Assembly (NCBI GenBank): GCA_021785115.1
Contig: JAJYGO010000400.1
Coordinates: 1 to 21,614, forward strand
Source: Chloroflexota bacterium
GTDB taxonomy: Bacteria > Chloroflexota > Limnocylindria > Limnocylindrales > CSP1-4
Reading direction: 5' to 3'
Length of the DNA stretch: 21,614 nucleotides
This document shows positions 7,904 through 14,791 of this stretch, piece after piece. The notes below the pieces were generated by a model. The model was not told the DNA's origin. It made no database searches and saw only the letters and a list, made by a program, of their open reading frames with translations. The first letter of the stretch is position 1, and every line of letters begins with the position of its first letter. A program made the position numbers and the translations under genes.

Positions 7904-8017
7904 ATGCGCCGCGTGAGGCGGCGGGTGGCGATCCGGTGGAGCGACATGGACGCGTTCGGTCACGTCAACGGCGACGGTCGCGCGGGACCCCGCGACAGGG
8001 CGGTCACATGTATCTGA
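7904..8017 (+). pseudogene. Clipped N-terminus of a 4HBT (hotdog) acyl-CoA thioesterase
   Basis: ATG 7904 opens a 37-codon frame. Residues 8-22, VAIRWSDMDAFGHVN, match the first strand and the catalytic-Asp/HVN signature of YbgC/FadM-type 4-hydroxybenzoyl-CoA thioesterases, where the sequence normally continues NxxYxxxxE for about 130 aa. Here the similarity ends at HVN (about base 7969) and the frame runs into unrelated sequence. It stops ten bases into the urease gamma-beta gene. Only the substrate-side Asp of the motif remains, so the product would be inactive. The break leaves just 38 bp before the urease start, which may now use whatever promoter drove the thioesterase gene. Confidence 0.7.
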
Positions 8018-8610
8018 GTCCGACCGAGGAGGATCGCCTCCGCATCTTCGCTGCGGCGGAGCTGGCGCGACGAGTGCTCGAGCGAGGCCAGCGGCTGAAC
8101 GCTCCCGAGGCGGTCGCGCTGATCGCCGACGAGATGCACATGGCCGCGCGTCTGGGCGCGAGCTGGACGGAGGTTCGGCGGGCGGGCATGGCCGCCGTGT
8201 CCGTGGACCAGGTCCTCGAGGGGGTGGAGGAGCTCGTTGCCGAGGTCCGGGTCGAGGTCCTGCTCGGGGACGGCCGGCGCCTGGCGGTCGTGCGCGATCC
8301 CATCGGGGGGGCCGCCGGTCACGGGGTCCCTCCGATGCCGGAGGGCCGCCTCGAGGAGGCGATCGAGCTGTCCCCTGGCCGGGGGAGGCGACGCCTCACG
8401 GTGACGAACACCTCGGCTCGCCCCGTGCGCGTCTCGTCCCACTACCCGTTCTGGAGGACGAACGCGCGGCTTGAGTTCGACCGGAACGCGGCCCGAGGGT
8501 TTCGTCTCGACATCCCGGCCGGCAGCTCGATCAGGTGGGCTCCCGGTGAGGCACGCGAGGTGGACCTCGTGGCGCTCGAGCGCGAGGAGCCGTCGGGAGA
8601 GGGTGAATAG
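8008..8610 (+). CDS. ureAB: Urease-like gamma-beta fused subunit
   Basis: 200 aa. Residues 1-100 align with urease gamma: LSPTEEDRLRIFAAAELARRVLERG, LNAPEAVALI, VSVDQVLEGVEEL, and VRVEVLLGDGRRLAVVRDPI. Residues about 125-193 align with urease beta: TVTNTSARPVRVSSHYPFW, LEFDRNAARGFRLDIPAGSS, WAPGEAREVDLVAL. The beta part lacks the canonical tail (..YGFxGxVMGPL). Gamma and beta are normally separate; fused forms are known from Helicobacter and some actinobacteria. A weak AGGGCGG lies 5 nt before the ATG. The stop overlaps the GTG of the alpha subunit by one base (TAGTG), so co-translation is expected. The subunit scaffolds the alpha active site. The branch is divergent; see the alpha subunit. 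Confidence 0.9.
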   Translation: MYLSPTEEDRLRIFAAAELARRVLERGQRLNAPEAVALIADEMHMAARLGASWTEVRRAGMAAVSVDQVLEGVEELVAEVRVEVLLGDGRRLAVVRDPIGGAAGHGVPPMPEGRLEEAIELSPGRGRRRLTVTNTSARPVRVSSHYPFWRTNARLEFDRNAARGFRLDIPAGSSIRWAPGEAREVDLVALEREEPSGEGE

Positions 8611-10337
8611 TGGCGAGCATCTCGAGGAGGGACTACGCGTCGCGCTACGGGCCGACCACGGGCGACCTCGTTCGGCTCGGCGACGCCGACCTCTTCGTCC
8701 GGGTCGAGCGGGACGACGTCGGCCACGGCGACGAGCCCCTGTGGGGCTACGCGAAGAACATACGGTCCCGGATGACCCAGCACGACCGCGCCGCCTCCGA
8801 GAGCGAGCTGGACGTCCTGGTGGCCGGCGTGCTGCTGATCGACCCGCTGCTCGGCGTCGTCAAGACCAACGTCGGCATCAAGGACGGACGGGTCGTCGGC
8901 CTCGGGCGGGCCGGCAACCCCGACGTGCTGGCCGGCGTGGACCTCACCATCGGGCCCAATACGCTGCCGCTGATGGCCTATGGGCTGGTGGCGACCCCCG
9001 GCGGCGTCGACAGCCACGTCCATCTGATCACCCCGCGACTCGTTCCGGCCGCCCTGTCGGCGGGCATCACGACACTGATCACGGCGGGCTTCGAGGAGCC
9101 TCCGTACCACATGATGCGCCTGCTTCAGGCGTTCGAGGGCCTGCCCGTCAACGTCGGGCTGCAGGCGAGCGCGCGGGCGGCGAATCCCTCGGCCCTCCGG
9201 CGGACGATCGAGGCCGGCGCCATCGGGATGAAGATCCACGAGGACTGGGGCGCCTACCCCGAGATCATCGACGCCACGCTCCGGGTTGCGGAGGCTCACG
9301 ACATCGCGGTGTGCCTGCACACCGACGGGCTGAACGAGTCCTGCGAGCTCGAGGAGACCGTGGCGGCGGTCGCCGGGCGCACCGTGCACGCCTACCACGT
9401 CGAGGGCGCCGGCGGCGGTCACGTCCCGGACCTCATCGGGCTGGTGCGGGAGCCGAACGTCATCTGCTCGTCGACGACGCCGACCATCCCCTACGGGGTC
9501 TCGGCGCCGGCCGAGCACGTGGACATGATCCTGCTCGTCCACGGCGGTTCCGTCCGCGTGCCGGAGGACGTCGCGGCCGCCGCCGAGCGGATCCACGTGC
9601 CCTCGATGGCGGCCGAGGGCCCGCTCCACGAGCTCGGGGCGATCAGCGTGGTCAACAGCGACTCGCAGGGGATGGGCCGGATCGGGGAGACGATCCGGCG
9701 GACCTGGCAGCTCGCCCACGTGATGAAGCACTGGCGCGCGAGCGAGGCAGGCGCCGGCTGGCCCGAGCCGGTCCTGCCGCCGGCGAGTGGCGGCGAGGGC
9801 CGGGGCGGGACGGGCGACGACAACGCGCGGGTCCTTCGCTACCTCGCGAAGTACACGATCGAGCCGGCCCGGACCCACGGGATCGCGGGAGAGGTGGGAT
9901 CCCTCGCGCCGGGCGCGCTCGCCGACCTCGTGCTCTGGCGCCCGACCCACTTCGGCGTGCGTCCCGAGCTGGTCCTGAAGGGCGGGTACCCGGTGTGGGG
10001 GGCGCTCGGCGAGGGAAACGCCTCCGTGGAGGGCGTCGAGCCGGTCCGCTACGGACCCCACTGGGGTGGGCTCGGCATGGCGCCTCCGTCGGTGTCCGTC
10101 ACCTTCGTGTCGGCCTCCGCCCTGGACTCCGGGATCGCCGCCCGGCTCGCGTCCCGCCGAAGGTTCGTCGCGGTGCGGGGGACGAGGTCGATCCGTCGCG
10201 AGGGGCTGTTCGCGAACACCGCGGCGCTGCCGGTGGAGGTCGATCCGTCGACGGGGGCCGTGCGCCTCGATGGGCGGACGCTCGCCGCGGAGCCGGTGAG
10301 CGAGCTCCCGCTCAACCGCCGCTACCTGCTCGGGTAG
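8610..10337 (+). CDS. ureC: Urease-like alpha subunit, noncanonical (altered flap, no accessory genes)
   Basis: 575 aa nickel amidohydrolase. All metal-centre residues have counterparts: His136/His138 (GGVDSHVH), Lys208 for carbamylation and His210 (MKIHEDWGA), His237 (CLHTDGLNES), His263 (AYHVEGAGGGH), Asp351 (NSDSQGMGR). The mobile flap, however, reads LLVHGGS, with Val310 in place of the canonical Cys319 next to retained His311. The conserved GTGPAAGTHATTCTPGPW loop is replaced by a shorter TAGFEEPPYH (about 159-167). An extra Gly/Pro-rich loop (about 381-402) precedes DDNARVLRYLAKYTI. GTG start with GGAGAGGGTGA upstream. ureD/E/F/G are absent here. From memory, Streptomyces carries a second ureAB-ureC pair without accessory genes; this may be that branch. 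Whether it hydrolyses urea is open. Confidence 0.9.
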   Translation: MASISRRDYASRYGPTTGDLVRLGDADLFVRVERDDVGHGDEPLWGYAKNIRSRMTQHDRAASESELDVLVAGVLLIDPLLGVVKTNVGIKDGRVVGLGRAGNPDVLAGVDLTIGPNTLPLMAYGLVATPGGVDSHVHLITPRLVPAALSAGITTLITAGFEEPPYHMMRLLQAFEGLPVNVGLQASARAANPSALRRTIEAGAIGMKIHEDWGAYPEIIDATLRVAEAHDIAVCLHTDGLNESCELEETVAAVAGRTVHAYHVEGAGGGHVPDLIGLVREPNVICSSTTPTIPYGVSAPAEHVDMILLVHGGSVRVPEDVAAAAERIHVPSMAAEGPLHELGAISVVNSDSQGMGRIGETIRRTWQLAHVMKHWRASEAGAGWPEPVLPPASGGEGRGGTGDDNARVLRYLAKYTIEPARTHGIAGEVGSLAPGALADLVLWRPTHFGVRPELVLKGGYPVWGALGEGNASVEGVEPVRYGPHWGGLGMAPPSVSVTFVSASALDSGIAARLASRRRFVAVRGTRSIRREGLFANTAALPVEVDPSTGAVRLDGRTLAAEPVSELPLNRRYLLG

Positions 10338-10399
10338 CCGGAGGGTCCGTTGGCCTTCGGTAGCGTAGCCGGCGAAGGGTCGTCGAGGGGGACGGGAAC

Positions 10400-12082
10400 A
10401 TGGGAAACGGGGAGTACGCGGAGCTCGTGTTCACGGGCGGCGCGGTGTACACGGTGGACGCCATCCGGTCGTGGGCCGAGGCCGTGGCGGTTCGGGACGG
10501 CCGAATCGCGGCCGTCGGACCCGAGCGCGACGTACGCGAGCTGATCGGGCCGGGGACCGAGGTCGTCGACCTGCACGGACGCATGCTGCTCCCTGGCTTC
10601 CAGGACGCGCACGTCCACGCCGCCGGCGGCGGCATGGAGCGCACCCAGTGCGACCTGGCGGAGGCCCACGGGCGGGACGACTACCTCCGCATCGTGGCCG
10701 CTTACGCGGAGCGCGCCCCGCGGGCCGAGTGGATTCTCGGCGGCGGGTGGTCGATGGACGTCTTCCCCGGGGGAGTGCCGAGCAAGGAGGATCTCGACCG
10801 CGTCGTCCCAGACCGCCCGGTGTTCCTCTCCAACCGCGACCACCACGCGGCCTGGGTGAACTCGCGAGCCCTCGAGCTCGCCGGCATCGACGCCGCCACC
10901 CCCGATCCGGCGGACGGTCGCATCGAGCGCGACGCGCGGGGGGATCCCGTCGGCACCCTCCAGGAGGGCGCGATGGCGCTCGTCGAGCGCTTGGTGCCGA
11001 GGCTCACCGTCGAGGACCAGGTGCGGGGGATCCTCGAGGGGCAGCGGTATCTCCATGCCCTCGGCATCACCGCCTGGCAGGAGGCGATCGTCGGCGACTA
11101 CCCCGTGACCCCCGACTGCTACGACGCCTACCTCGCGGCCGACCGGGGCGGCCGCCTGACCGGGCGGGTCGTCGGCGCCCTCTGGTGGGAGCGTGGCAGG
11201 GGCGAGGGCCAGATCGACCGCATCCTCGAGCGGCGCGAGCGCGCCGGCGCCGACGGCCGGTTCCGGGCGACGTCGGTGAAGATCATGCAGGACGGCGTGT
11301 GCGAGAACGGCACGGCCTCGATGCTCTCCCCCTACCTCGACGGGCACGGGCACGAGACGACGAACGCCGGGGCGAGCTTCTTCGATCTGCAGGAGCTGAA
11401 GGGATTCGTCGCGCGCATCGACCGCGAGGGGTTCCAGGCGCACTTCCATGCGATCGGGGATCGAGCGGTGCGCGAGGCGCTGGACGCCGTCGAGGCCGCG
11501 CGGCGGGCGAACGGATCGTCCGACCACCGTCACCACGTCTCCCACATCCAGGTGGTCCACCCGGAGGACCTCCCTCGCTTCCGCGCGCTCAACGTGACGG
11601 CGAACGGTCAGCCGCTGTGGGCCTGCAACGATCCCCAGATGACCGAGCTCACGGTCCCGTTCCTCGGGCCCGAGCGGTCCAGCTGGCAGTACCCGTTCGG
11701 AAGCCTCGTGCGCTCGGGCGCGACGCTCTGCTTTGGCAGCGACTGGCCGGTGTCGAGCCCGAATCCCCTGTGGGAGATGCACGTCGCGGTGAACCGAACC
11801 GTTCCGCCCGGCTACCCGTACGCGGGCGAGGAGAGGGGGGGCGAGGCGCTGCTGCCGCGGGAGCGGGTCGATCTCCCGACCGCGATCGCGGCATTCACGA
11901 TCGGGTCCGCCTACGTCAACCACCTCGAGCGCGAGACCGGCTCGATCGAGCCGGGGAAGCGAGCCGACCTCGCGGTCCTCGACCGCAACCTGTTCGCGCA
12001 CCCTGCGACGGAGATCGGGCTCGCAGAGGTCGATCTCACGCTCGTCGACGGGCGTGCGGTGTTCGACCGGGGAACCGTCTGA
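10400..12082 (+). CDS. YtcJ/NfdA-type amidohydrolase (Amidohydro_3)
   Basis: 560 aa, full length for the family. N-terminal composite beta-sandwich strands (LVFTGGAVYTVD, VAVRDGRIAAVG), metal motif LPGFQDAHVHA (His71, His73), SVKIMQDGVCENG with Lys294, HFHAIGDRAV (His348/His350), SHIQ (His382), FGSDWPV (Asp448) and the closing strand GSIEPGKRADLAVLDRN. The family hydrolyses N-formyl, N-acyl or cyclic amide bonds; a single substrate cannot be read from sequence. It follows the urease-like alpha gene by 62 nt on the same strand and has its own GAGGGGG site. The two may form a pathway that opens an amide and then releases a urea-like product; this is inference. No signal peptide; cytoplasmic. 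Confidence 0.9.
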   Translation: MGNGEYAELVFTGGAVYTVDAIRSWAEAVAVRDGRIAAVGPERDVRELIGPGTEVVDLHGRMLLPGFQDAHVHAAGGGMERTQCDLAEAHGRDDYLRIVAAYAERAPRAEWILGGGWSMDVFPGGVPSKEDLDRVVPDRPVFLSNRDHHAAWVNSRALELAGIDAATPDPADGRIERDARGDPVGTLQEGAMALVERLVPRLTVEDQVRGILEGQRYLHALGITAWQEAIVGDYPVTPDCYDAYLAADRGGRLTGRVVGALWWERGRGEGQIDRILERRERAGADGRFRATSVKIMQDGVCENGTASMLSPYLDGHGHETTNAGASFFDLQELKGFVARIDREGFQAHFHAIGDRAVREALDAVEAARRANGSSDHRHHVSHIQVVHPEDLPRFRALNVTANGQPLWACNDPQMTELTVPFLGPERSSWQYPFGSLVRSGATLCFGSDWPVSSPNPLWEMHVAVNRTVPPGYPYAGEERGGEALLPRERVDLPTAIAAFTIGSAYVNHLERETGSIEPGKRADLAVLDRNLFAHPATEIGLAEVDLTLVDGRAVFDRGTV

Positions 12083-12100
12083 CGAGGTGCGGCGCGAGGT

Positions 12101-12535
12101 TCAGGCCGGAGGAGGCGGCGCGAACGTCCCCGGTGCCGGGGGGACGGGGGCCGTCCGAAGGCCGCCGGCGGCCGGACCCACGTACCGCGCGCTTCCGAAG
12201 CCGAGGATCGGATAGAAGATGAACGACAGGAAGATCAGGCCGAGCGCGAAGCCGACGCCCTTGCCGAAGCTCCTGGACAGATCCACGGCCACGATGATGC
12301 CGATCACGAGGTTGACGATCGGCACCAGGTAGAGCAGCAGCCACCACCAGGGCCGGCCCACGATCTTCAGCATGACGTAGATGTTGTAGATCGGGACGAT
12401 GATCGCCCAGCCCGGCTGGCCCGCCTTCGCGTAGATCCGCCATCCGGCCGCCAGGTAGAAGACCACGATGGCCAGGTACACGACGGTGAGTCCCGCCAGG
12501 GCACCGCTGGAGCTGCTGAGCGCGAACGACCTCAC
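12101..12535 (-). CDS. Small multi-pass membrane protein (DUF5684-like)
   Basis: 144 aa from GTG 12535, chosen because AGGGGGGA lies 5-6 nt upstream; the frame is open further upstream but without support. Hydrophobic segments lie at about 12-32, 43-58, 63-84 and 93-112. The signature AKAGQPGWAIIVPIYNIYVMLKI followed by GRPWWWLLLYLVPIVN is that of small proteins often annotated as DUF5684 or, misleadingly, signal peptidase I. The tail after 120 is Pro-rich and probably cytosolic. No catalytic residues are visible, and the function is unknown. It is convergent with the amidohydrolase gene, with 18 bp between stops and no clear terminator. Confidence 0.8.
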   Translation of the reverse strand: MRSFALSSSSGALAGLTVVYLAIVVFYLAAGWRIYAKAGQPGWAIIVPIYNIYVMLKIVGRPWWWLLLYLVPIVNLVIGIIVAVDLSRSFGKGVGFALGLIFLSFIFYPILGFGSARYVGPAAGGLRTAPVPPAPGTFAPPPPA

Positions 12536-12653
12536 GCCAATCCCCCCTCGTCCGTCGTCGGTCTGCCGCAAGGACTCTATTCGAACCTTGAGCCCATTTC
12601 GAGCACCCTCGGCAGGAGTCGAGTGCCCTGACGGACGGACGATTCCGGATCGG

Positions 12654-13013
12654 CTACGCGGATTCCTCCGAGCCGGCCCGGAGCGAGGAGCCACCCCCGG
12701 CCCCGGATCGCGTCCGCGCGCGGAGCGGGACAGGAGCCTCGAGCAGCAGCTGCAGGGAGGAGACCGCGTCCTCCACGGCCACGTTGGCGGCGACCTGCCG
12801 CCCCAGGCCGTCCCGCAAGAGCGAGACGTAGCGACCCCCCGCCATGAACCCGACCCGGAAGGCCAGGGAGGCGGCACGCAGGGCGGCGCGGTCGGCGCGT
12901 TGCGCTGCGCGCCCCCCGCGGATGCCGTGGACCACGCTCAGGCTCGCGATCTCCCGCCACGCCTGGGAGACGCCGGGGTATGCGGTGTCGAAGTGCGTGC
13001 GCCTCTCGGACAT
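12654..13013 (-). CDS. Hypothetical protein
   Basis: 119 aa, not recognised. The start ATG 13013 is supported by AGGAGGT 7 nt upstream. The protein is Ala/Arg-rich and probably alpha-helical, with a middle stretch FRVGFMAGGRYVSLLRDGLGRQV (split here by about residues 57-79) and a low-complexity C-terminus (about 98-119). No membrane segment or Cys motif. Its neighbour on the same strand, 118 bp downstream, is the small membrane protein at 12101; a joint role is not evident. The strong ribosome binding site is the main reason to accept it. Confidence 0.6.
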   Translation of the reverse strand: MSERRTHFDTAYPGVSQAWREIASLSVVHGIRGGRAAQRADRAALRAASLAFRVGFMAGGRYVSLLRDGLGRQVAANVAVEDAVSSLQLLLEAPVPLRARTRSGAGGGSSLRAGSEESA

Positions 13014-13329
13014 CGGCGGAACCTCCTGGCAGAGGGATTGCCCGAGACTCGCCGAGCCGGCCGCGAGCCTGCACGGCCGTACGACCCCCCGGTCGCGGGA
13101 CCAGCGCCTCTGGGGCGCGCCGTCGCCCGCGAGCCATTCTGTCGCCCACGTTCGGCCACGTTCGTCGGGCGCCGGTACGCGACGGTGCGGACGGGTTCCC
13201 GCAGAGGGGGATGAGCCGGATGCACCGACGTCCGGTAGGCGGTTCGTCGCGTCTCCTGACCATGGTGCAGCCGAAACGCCCGGCGCCGGCCGTGTCGGCC
13301 GCTCCCAGCGCATGCAGGGGGGTGGTCGC
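13014..13329. other. Intergenic stretch, no gene supported
   Basis: This stretch lies between divergent small genes. It carries the ribosome binding site of the minus-strand gene (13022-13028) and presumably promoters for both. The only local feature noted is a doubled CCACGTTCG at about 13148-13167 with a 10-bp period. Several long open frames cross it in this GC-rich DNA, but none has a start with a credible ribosome binding site or a recognisable product. Confidence 0.5.
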
Positions 13330-13530
13330 GTGAACGAGGAGGGTCCCATCCTTCGCGGATCGGCGATCCAGAGCTACGACCGGGCAACGCGTCGGTGGTC
13401 GGCGGACCGGGTCTGCATCGCAGACGGGTGCGGAACCCGCCTGTCCGTCTACAACGGGTTGCCATACTGCTGGCAGCACACCCCGAGGCGACCCTGGAGT
13501 GGGGACCGCAACCACGTGCTCGCCTCGTGA
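13330..13530 (+). CDS. Small Cys-rich, probably zinc-binding protein
   Basis: 66 aa from GTG 13330, preceded by a G-rich stretch (AGGGGGG) about 9 nt upstream. The core is CIADGCGTRLSVYNGLPYC followed by WQH, giving Cys-x4-Cys-x12-Cys-x2-His, a pattern able to bind one zinc ion. Short actinobacterial proteins with a C..xC.T.LS.YN....C..H core are familiar and may bind nucleic acid, but no function is known to me for this one. The N-terminus (MNEEGPILRGSAIQSYDRATRRW) and the basic C-terminus flank the core. It could be a free-standing version of a zinc knuckle found at the N-terminus of some regulators. Confidence 0.65.
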   Translation: MNEEGPILRGSAIQSYDRATRRWSADRVCIADGCGTRLSVYNGLPYCWQHTPRRPWSGDRNHVLAS

Positions 13531-13543
13531 CCGATCCCGAGTG

Positions 13544-13810
13544 TCAACCCGACGCCTCTTCCTGGAGCCGTCTCAGCTCGTCCTGCACCTCCTCGAGGTC
13601 GAGCTCCAGCCGGCGCCTGAGCCACTCGAGGCTGCGAATGCGCTCTTGGGTGGTGGGCGGGCGGCCGAAGGATGGAGCAGGTCCGTACGTGGGGACGGCG
13701 CCGCTCCATCGGCTCGGGGACGGGGCTGGTGGAGGTACACCAAACCTCGCCCACCATGGGTCCCAGGTGTCCCAGGCAACGCGTCGCAGGTACCGACGAT
13801 GACGTCGCAT
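13544..13810 (-). CDS. Small protein with C-terminal coiled coil
   Basis: 88 aa from ATG 13810 (GAAGGGGG about 9 nt upstream). The N-terminal half is rich in Arg, Trp and Pro (RRHRRYLRRVAWDTWDPWW). The C-terminal 40 residues form a predicted coiled coil: TQERIRSLEWLRRRLELDLE followed by EVQDELRRLQEE. This general layout (Pro/Gly linker, then one coiled coil) occurs in DUF5320-like small proteins. The frame is open upstream to 14023, but that part is a translation of the tandem repeat and is not supported. Convergent with the Cys-rich gene, 13 bp between stops. Function unknown. Confidence 0.6.
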   Translation of the reverse strand: MRRHRRYLRRVAWDTWDPWWARFGVPPPAPSPSRWSGAVPTYGPAPSFGRPPTTQERIRSLEWLRRRLELDLEEVQDELRRLQEEASG

Positions 13811-13880
13811 CCTCAACGCCCCCTTCTGCAACCACTTTCCAGGGACGGGACGCGTCACGCGACGGGCGTAGGCCCCTCCG

Positions 13881-13931
13881 GCCCGGGGTCGTTGGGCCCG
13901 GGGTCGTTGGGCCCGGGGTCGTTGGGCCCGG
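13881..13931. repeat. 15-bp tandem repeat, 3.4 copies
   Basis: The unit GCCCGGGGTCGTTGG is repeated exactly at 13881-13895, 13896-13910 and 13911-13925, with a partial copy to 13931. Each unit contains a GGGCCC junction palindrome. It lies in the non-coding gap upstream of the VOC gene (13811-14081) and is a minisatellite-like element that could vary in copy number between strains. Confidence 0.9.
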
Positions 13932-14081
13932 TGCGGTCGGCGCCGCCATCTCGTTCGAGTGGGAGCCGCCCACGGTCGCCGAGGCGGCGCGCCCGGGGGG
14001 CCGCTGCTCGCGGCCGGCGGCACGACGCCCTATGTTGGCGGTGGCGGCAAGCGCGGACCTGCGACACGAGAGGGGGATGAC

Positions 14082-14450
14082 ATGGGCCAGAGAGTCGTGC
14101 ACTTCGAGATCACGGCCGACGACCCGCGACGGGCGGTCGAGTTCTACTCGAAGACCTTCGGATGGGAGTTCGATTCCTGGGGCGGCCCCGAGACCTACTT
14201 CCTGGCGAGCACGGGCAAGGATGTCCCCGGCATCGACGGCGCCGTCACGGAGCGCTTCGAGCACGGCCAGCCGATCGTGAACACGATCGGCGTGGAGAGC
14301 TACGAGGACGCCGCGCAGAGGGTGCGGGCCAACGGCGGGCAGGTGATCCAGGACAAGCAGGCGATCCCGGGCGTCGGCTGGTTCAGCTACTGCCGGGACA
14401 CCGAGGGCAACGTCTTCGGCATCATGCAGCCCGACGAGTCCGCACGGTGA
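14082..14450 (+). CDS. VOC/glyoxalase-superfamily protein
   Basis: 122 aa single-module protein with two beta-alpha-beta-beta-beta repeats. Landmarks: RVVHFEITADDPRRAVEFYSKTFGW at the start (metal-ligand His7 position), TYFLAS, GQPIVNTIGVESYEDAAQRV opening the second half, and FSYCRDTEGNVFGIMQPDE at the end, with Glu/Asn-side ligands typical of the family. ATG follows GAGAGGGGG by 4 nt. Such proteins act as glyoxalases, dioxygenases or antibiotic-resistance proteins, or are uncharacterised; this 'YfiT/27 kDa antigen-like' short type has no assigned substrate. It is followed 38 bp later by an eroded SDR gene on the same strand. Confidence 0.9.
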   Translation: MGQRVVHFEITADDPRRAVEFYSKTFGWEFDSWGGPETYFLASTGKDVPGIDGAVTERFEHGQPIVNTIGVESYEDAAQRVRANGGQVIQDKQAIPGVGWFSYCRDTEGNVFGIMQPDESAR

Positions 14451-14453
14451 CCA

Positions 14454-14471
14454 CCCGGGGCTCATCCCGGG
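14454..14471 (+). terminator. Weak hairpin after the VOC gene
   Basis: CCCGGG at 14454-14459 and again at 14466-14471 can pair around a 6-nt loop, three bases after the VOC stop codon. There is no T-run, so it is at best a weak terminator or mRNA-stabilising hairpin. Confidence 0.25.
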
Positions 14472-14488
14472 CCAGGGTCGAGGCGAAC

Positions 14489-14743
14489 ATGGCACCGGTC
14501 GTGATGGTGAGCGGGGCCGCCGGCGGCATCGGTGGCGCGACGGCCCGGCGGTTCGCATCCGGGGGATGGGGGGTCGCCCTCGCCGACCGCGACGCGGCCG
14601 GCCTGGCAGCCCTGGCCGGGGAGCTCGGGGAGGCCGGCGTTGGCCCGTTCGTTCTCGACGTCAGCGACGTGGCGGCCTGCAGGATCGCCCCCATCACCGG
14701 CACCAACCTGTCCATCGACTTCGGTCTGTCGGCGGGGGTGTGA
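14489..14743 (+). pseudogene. SDR dehydrogenase with large internal deletion
   Basis: 84 codons from ATG 14489. Residues 1-62 are the N-terminal Rossmann part of a classical SDR (VVMVSGAAGGIGGATARRFA with the GxxxGIG motif, then VALADRD and VLDVSD). From about residue 66 the sequence jumps to an SDR C-terminus (PITGTNLSIDFGLSAGV, equivalent to the usual VTGxxLxVDGG end). About 160-170 residues between them, including NNAG, the catalytic Ser and YxxxK, are missing, while the reading frame is kept. An intact member would be about 250 aa. The product cannot be an active dehydrogenase. It could be real decay or an assembly collapse; a genuine short protein is unlikely because both ends match one full-length family. 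Confidence 0.8.
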
Positions 14744-14791
14744 GGCCGTGGGGCCGCTCCGCCGCATCGCCCGAGCAGGAGGAGACGCCAC

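Noticed and set aside
8442..10363. Long open frames (539 and 630 codons) overlapping the urease alpha gene on both strands
   Set aside because: The annotated frame shows full urease homology. The others are low-complexity Arg/Gly/Pro shadows caused by third-position GC.
13544..14023. 159-aa version of the coiled-coil protein including (RAQRP)n repeats
   Set aside because: The repeats are just the translated 15-bp tandem DNA repeat. A start with a ribosome binding site exists at 13810.
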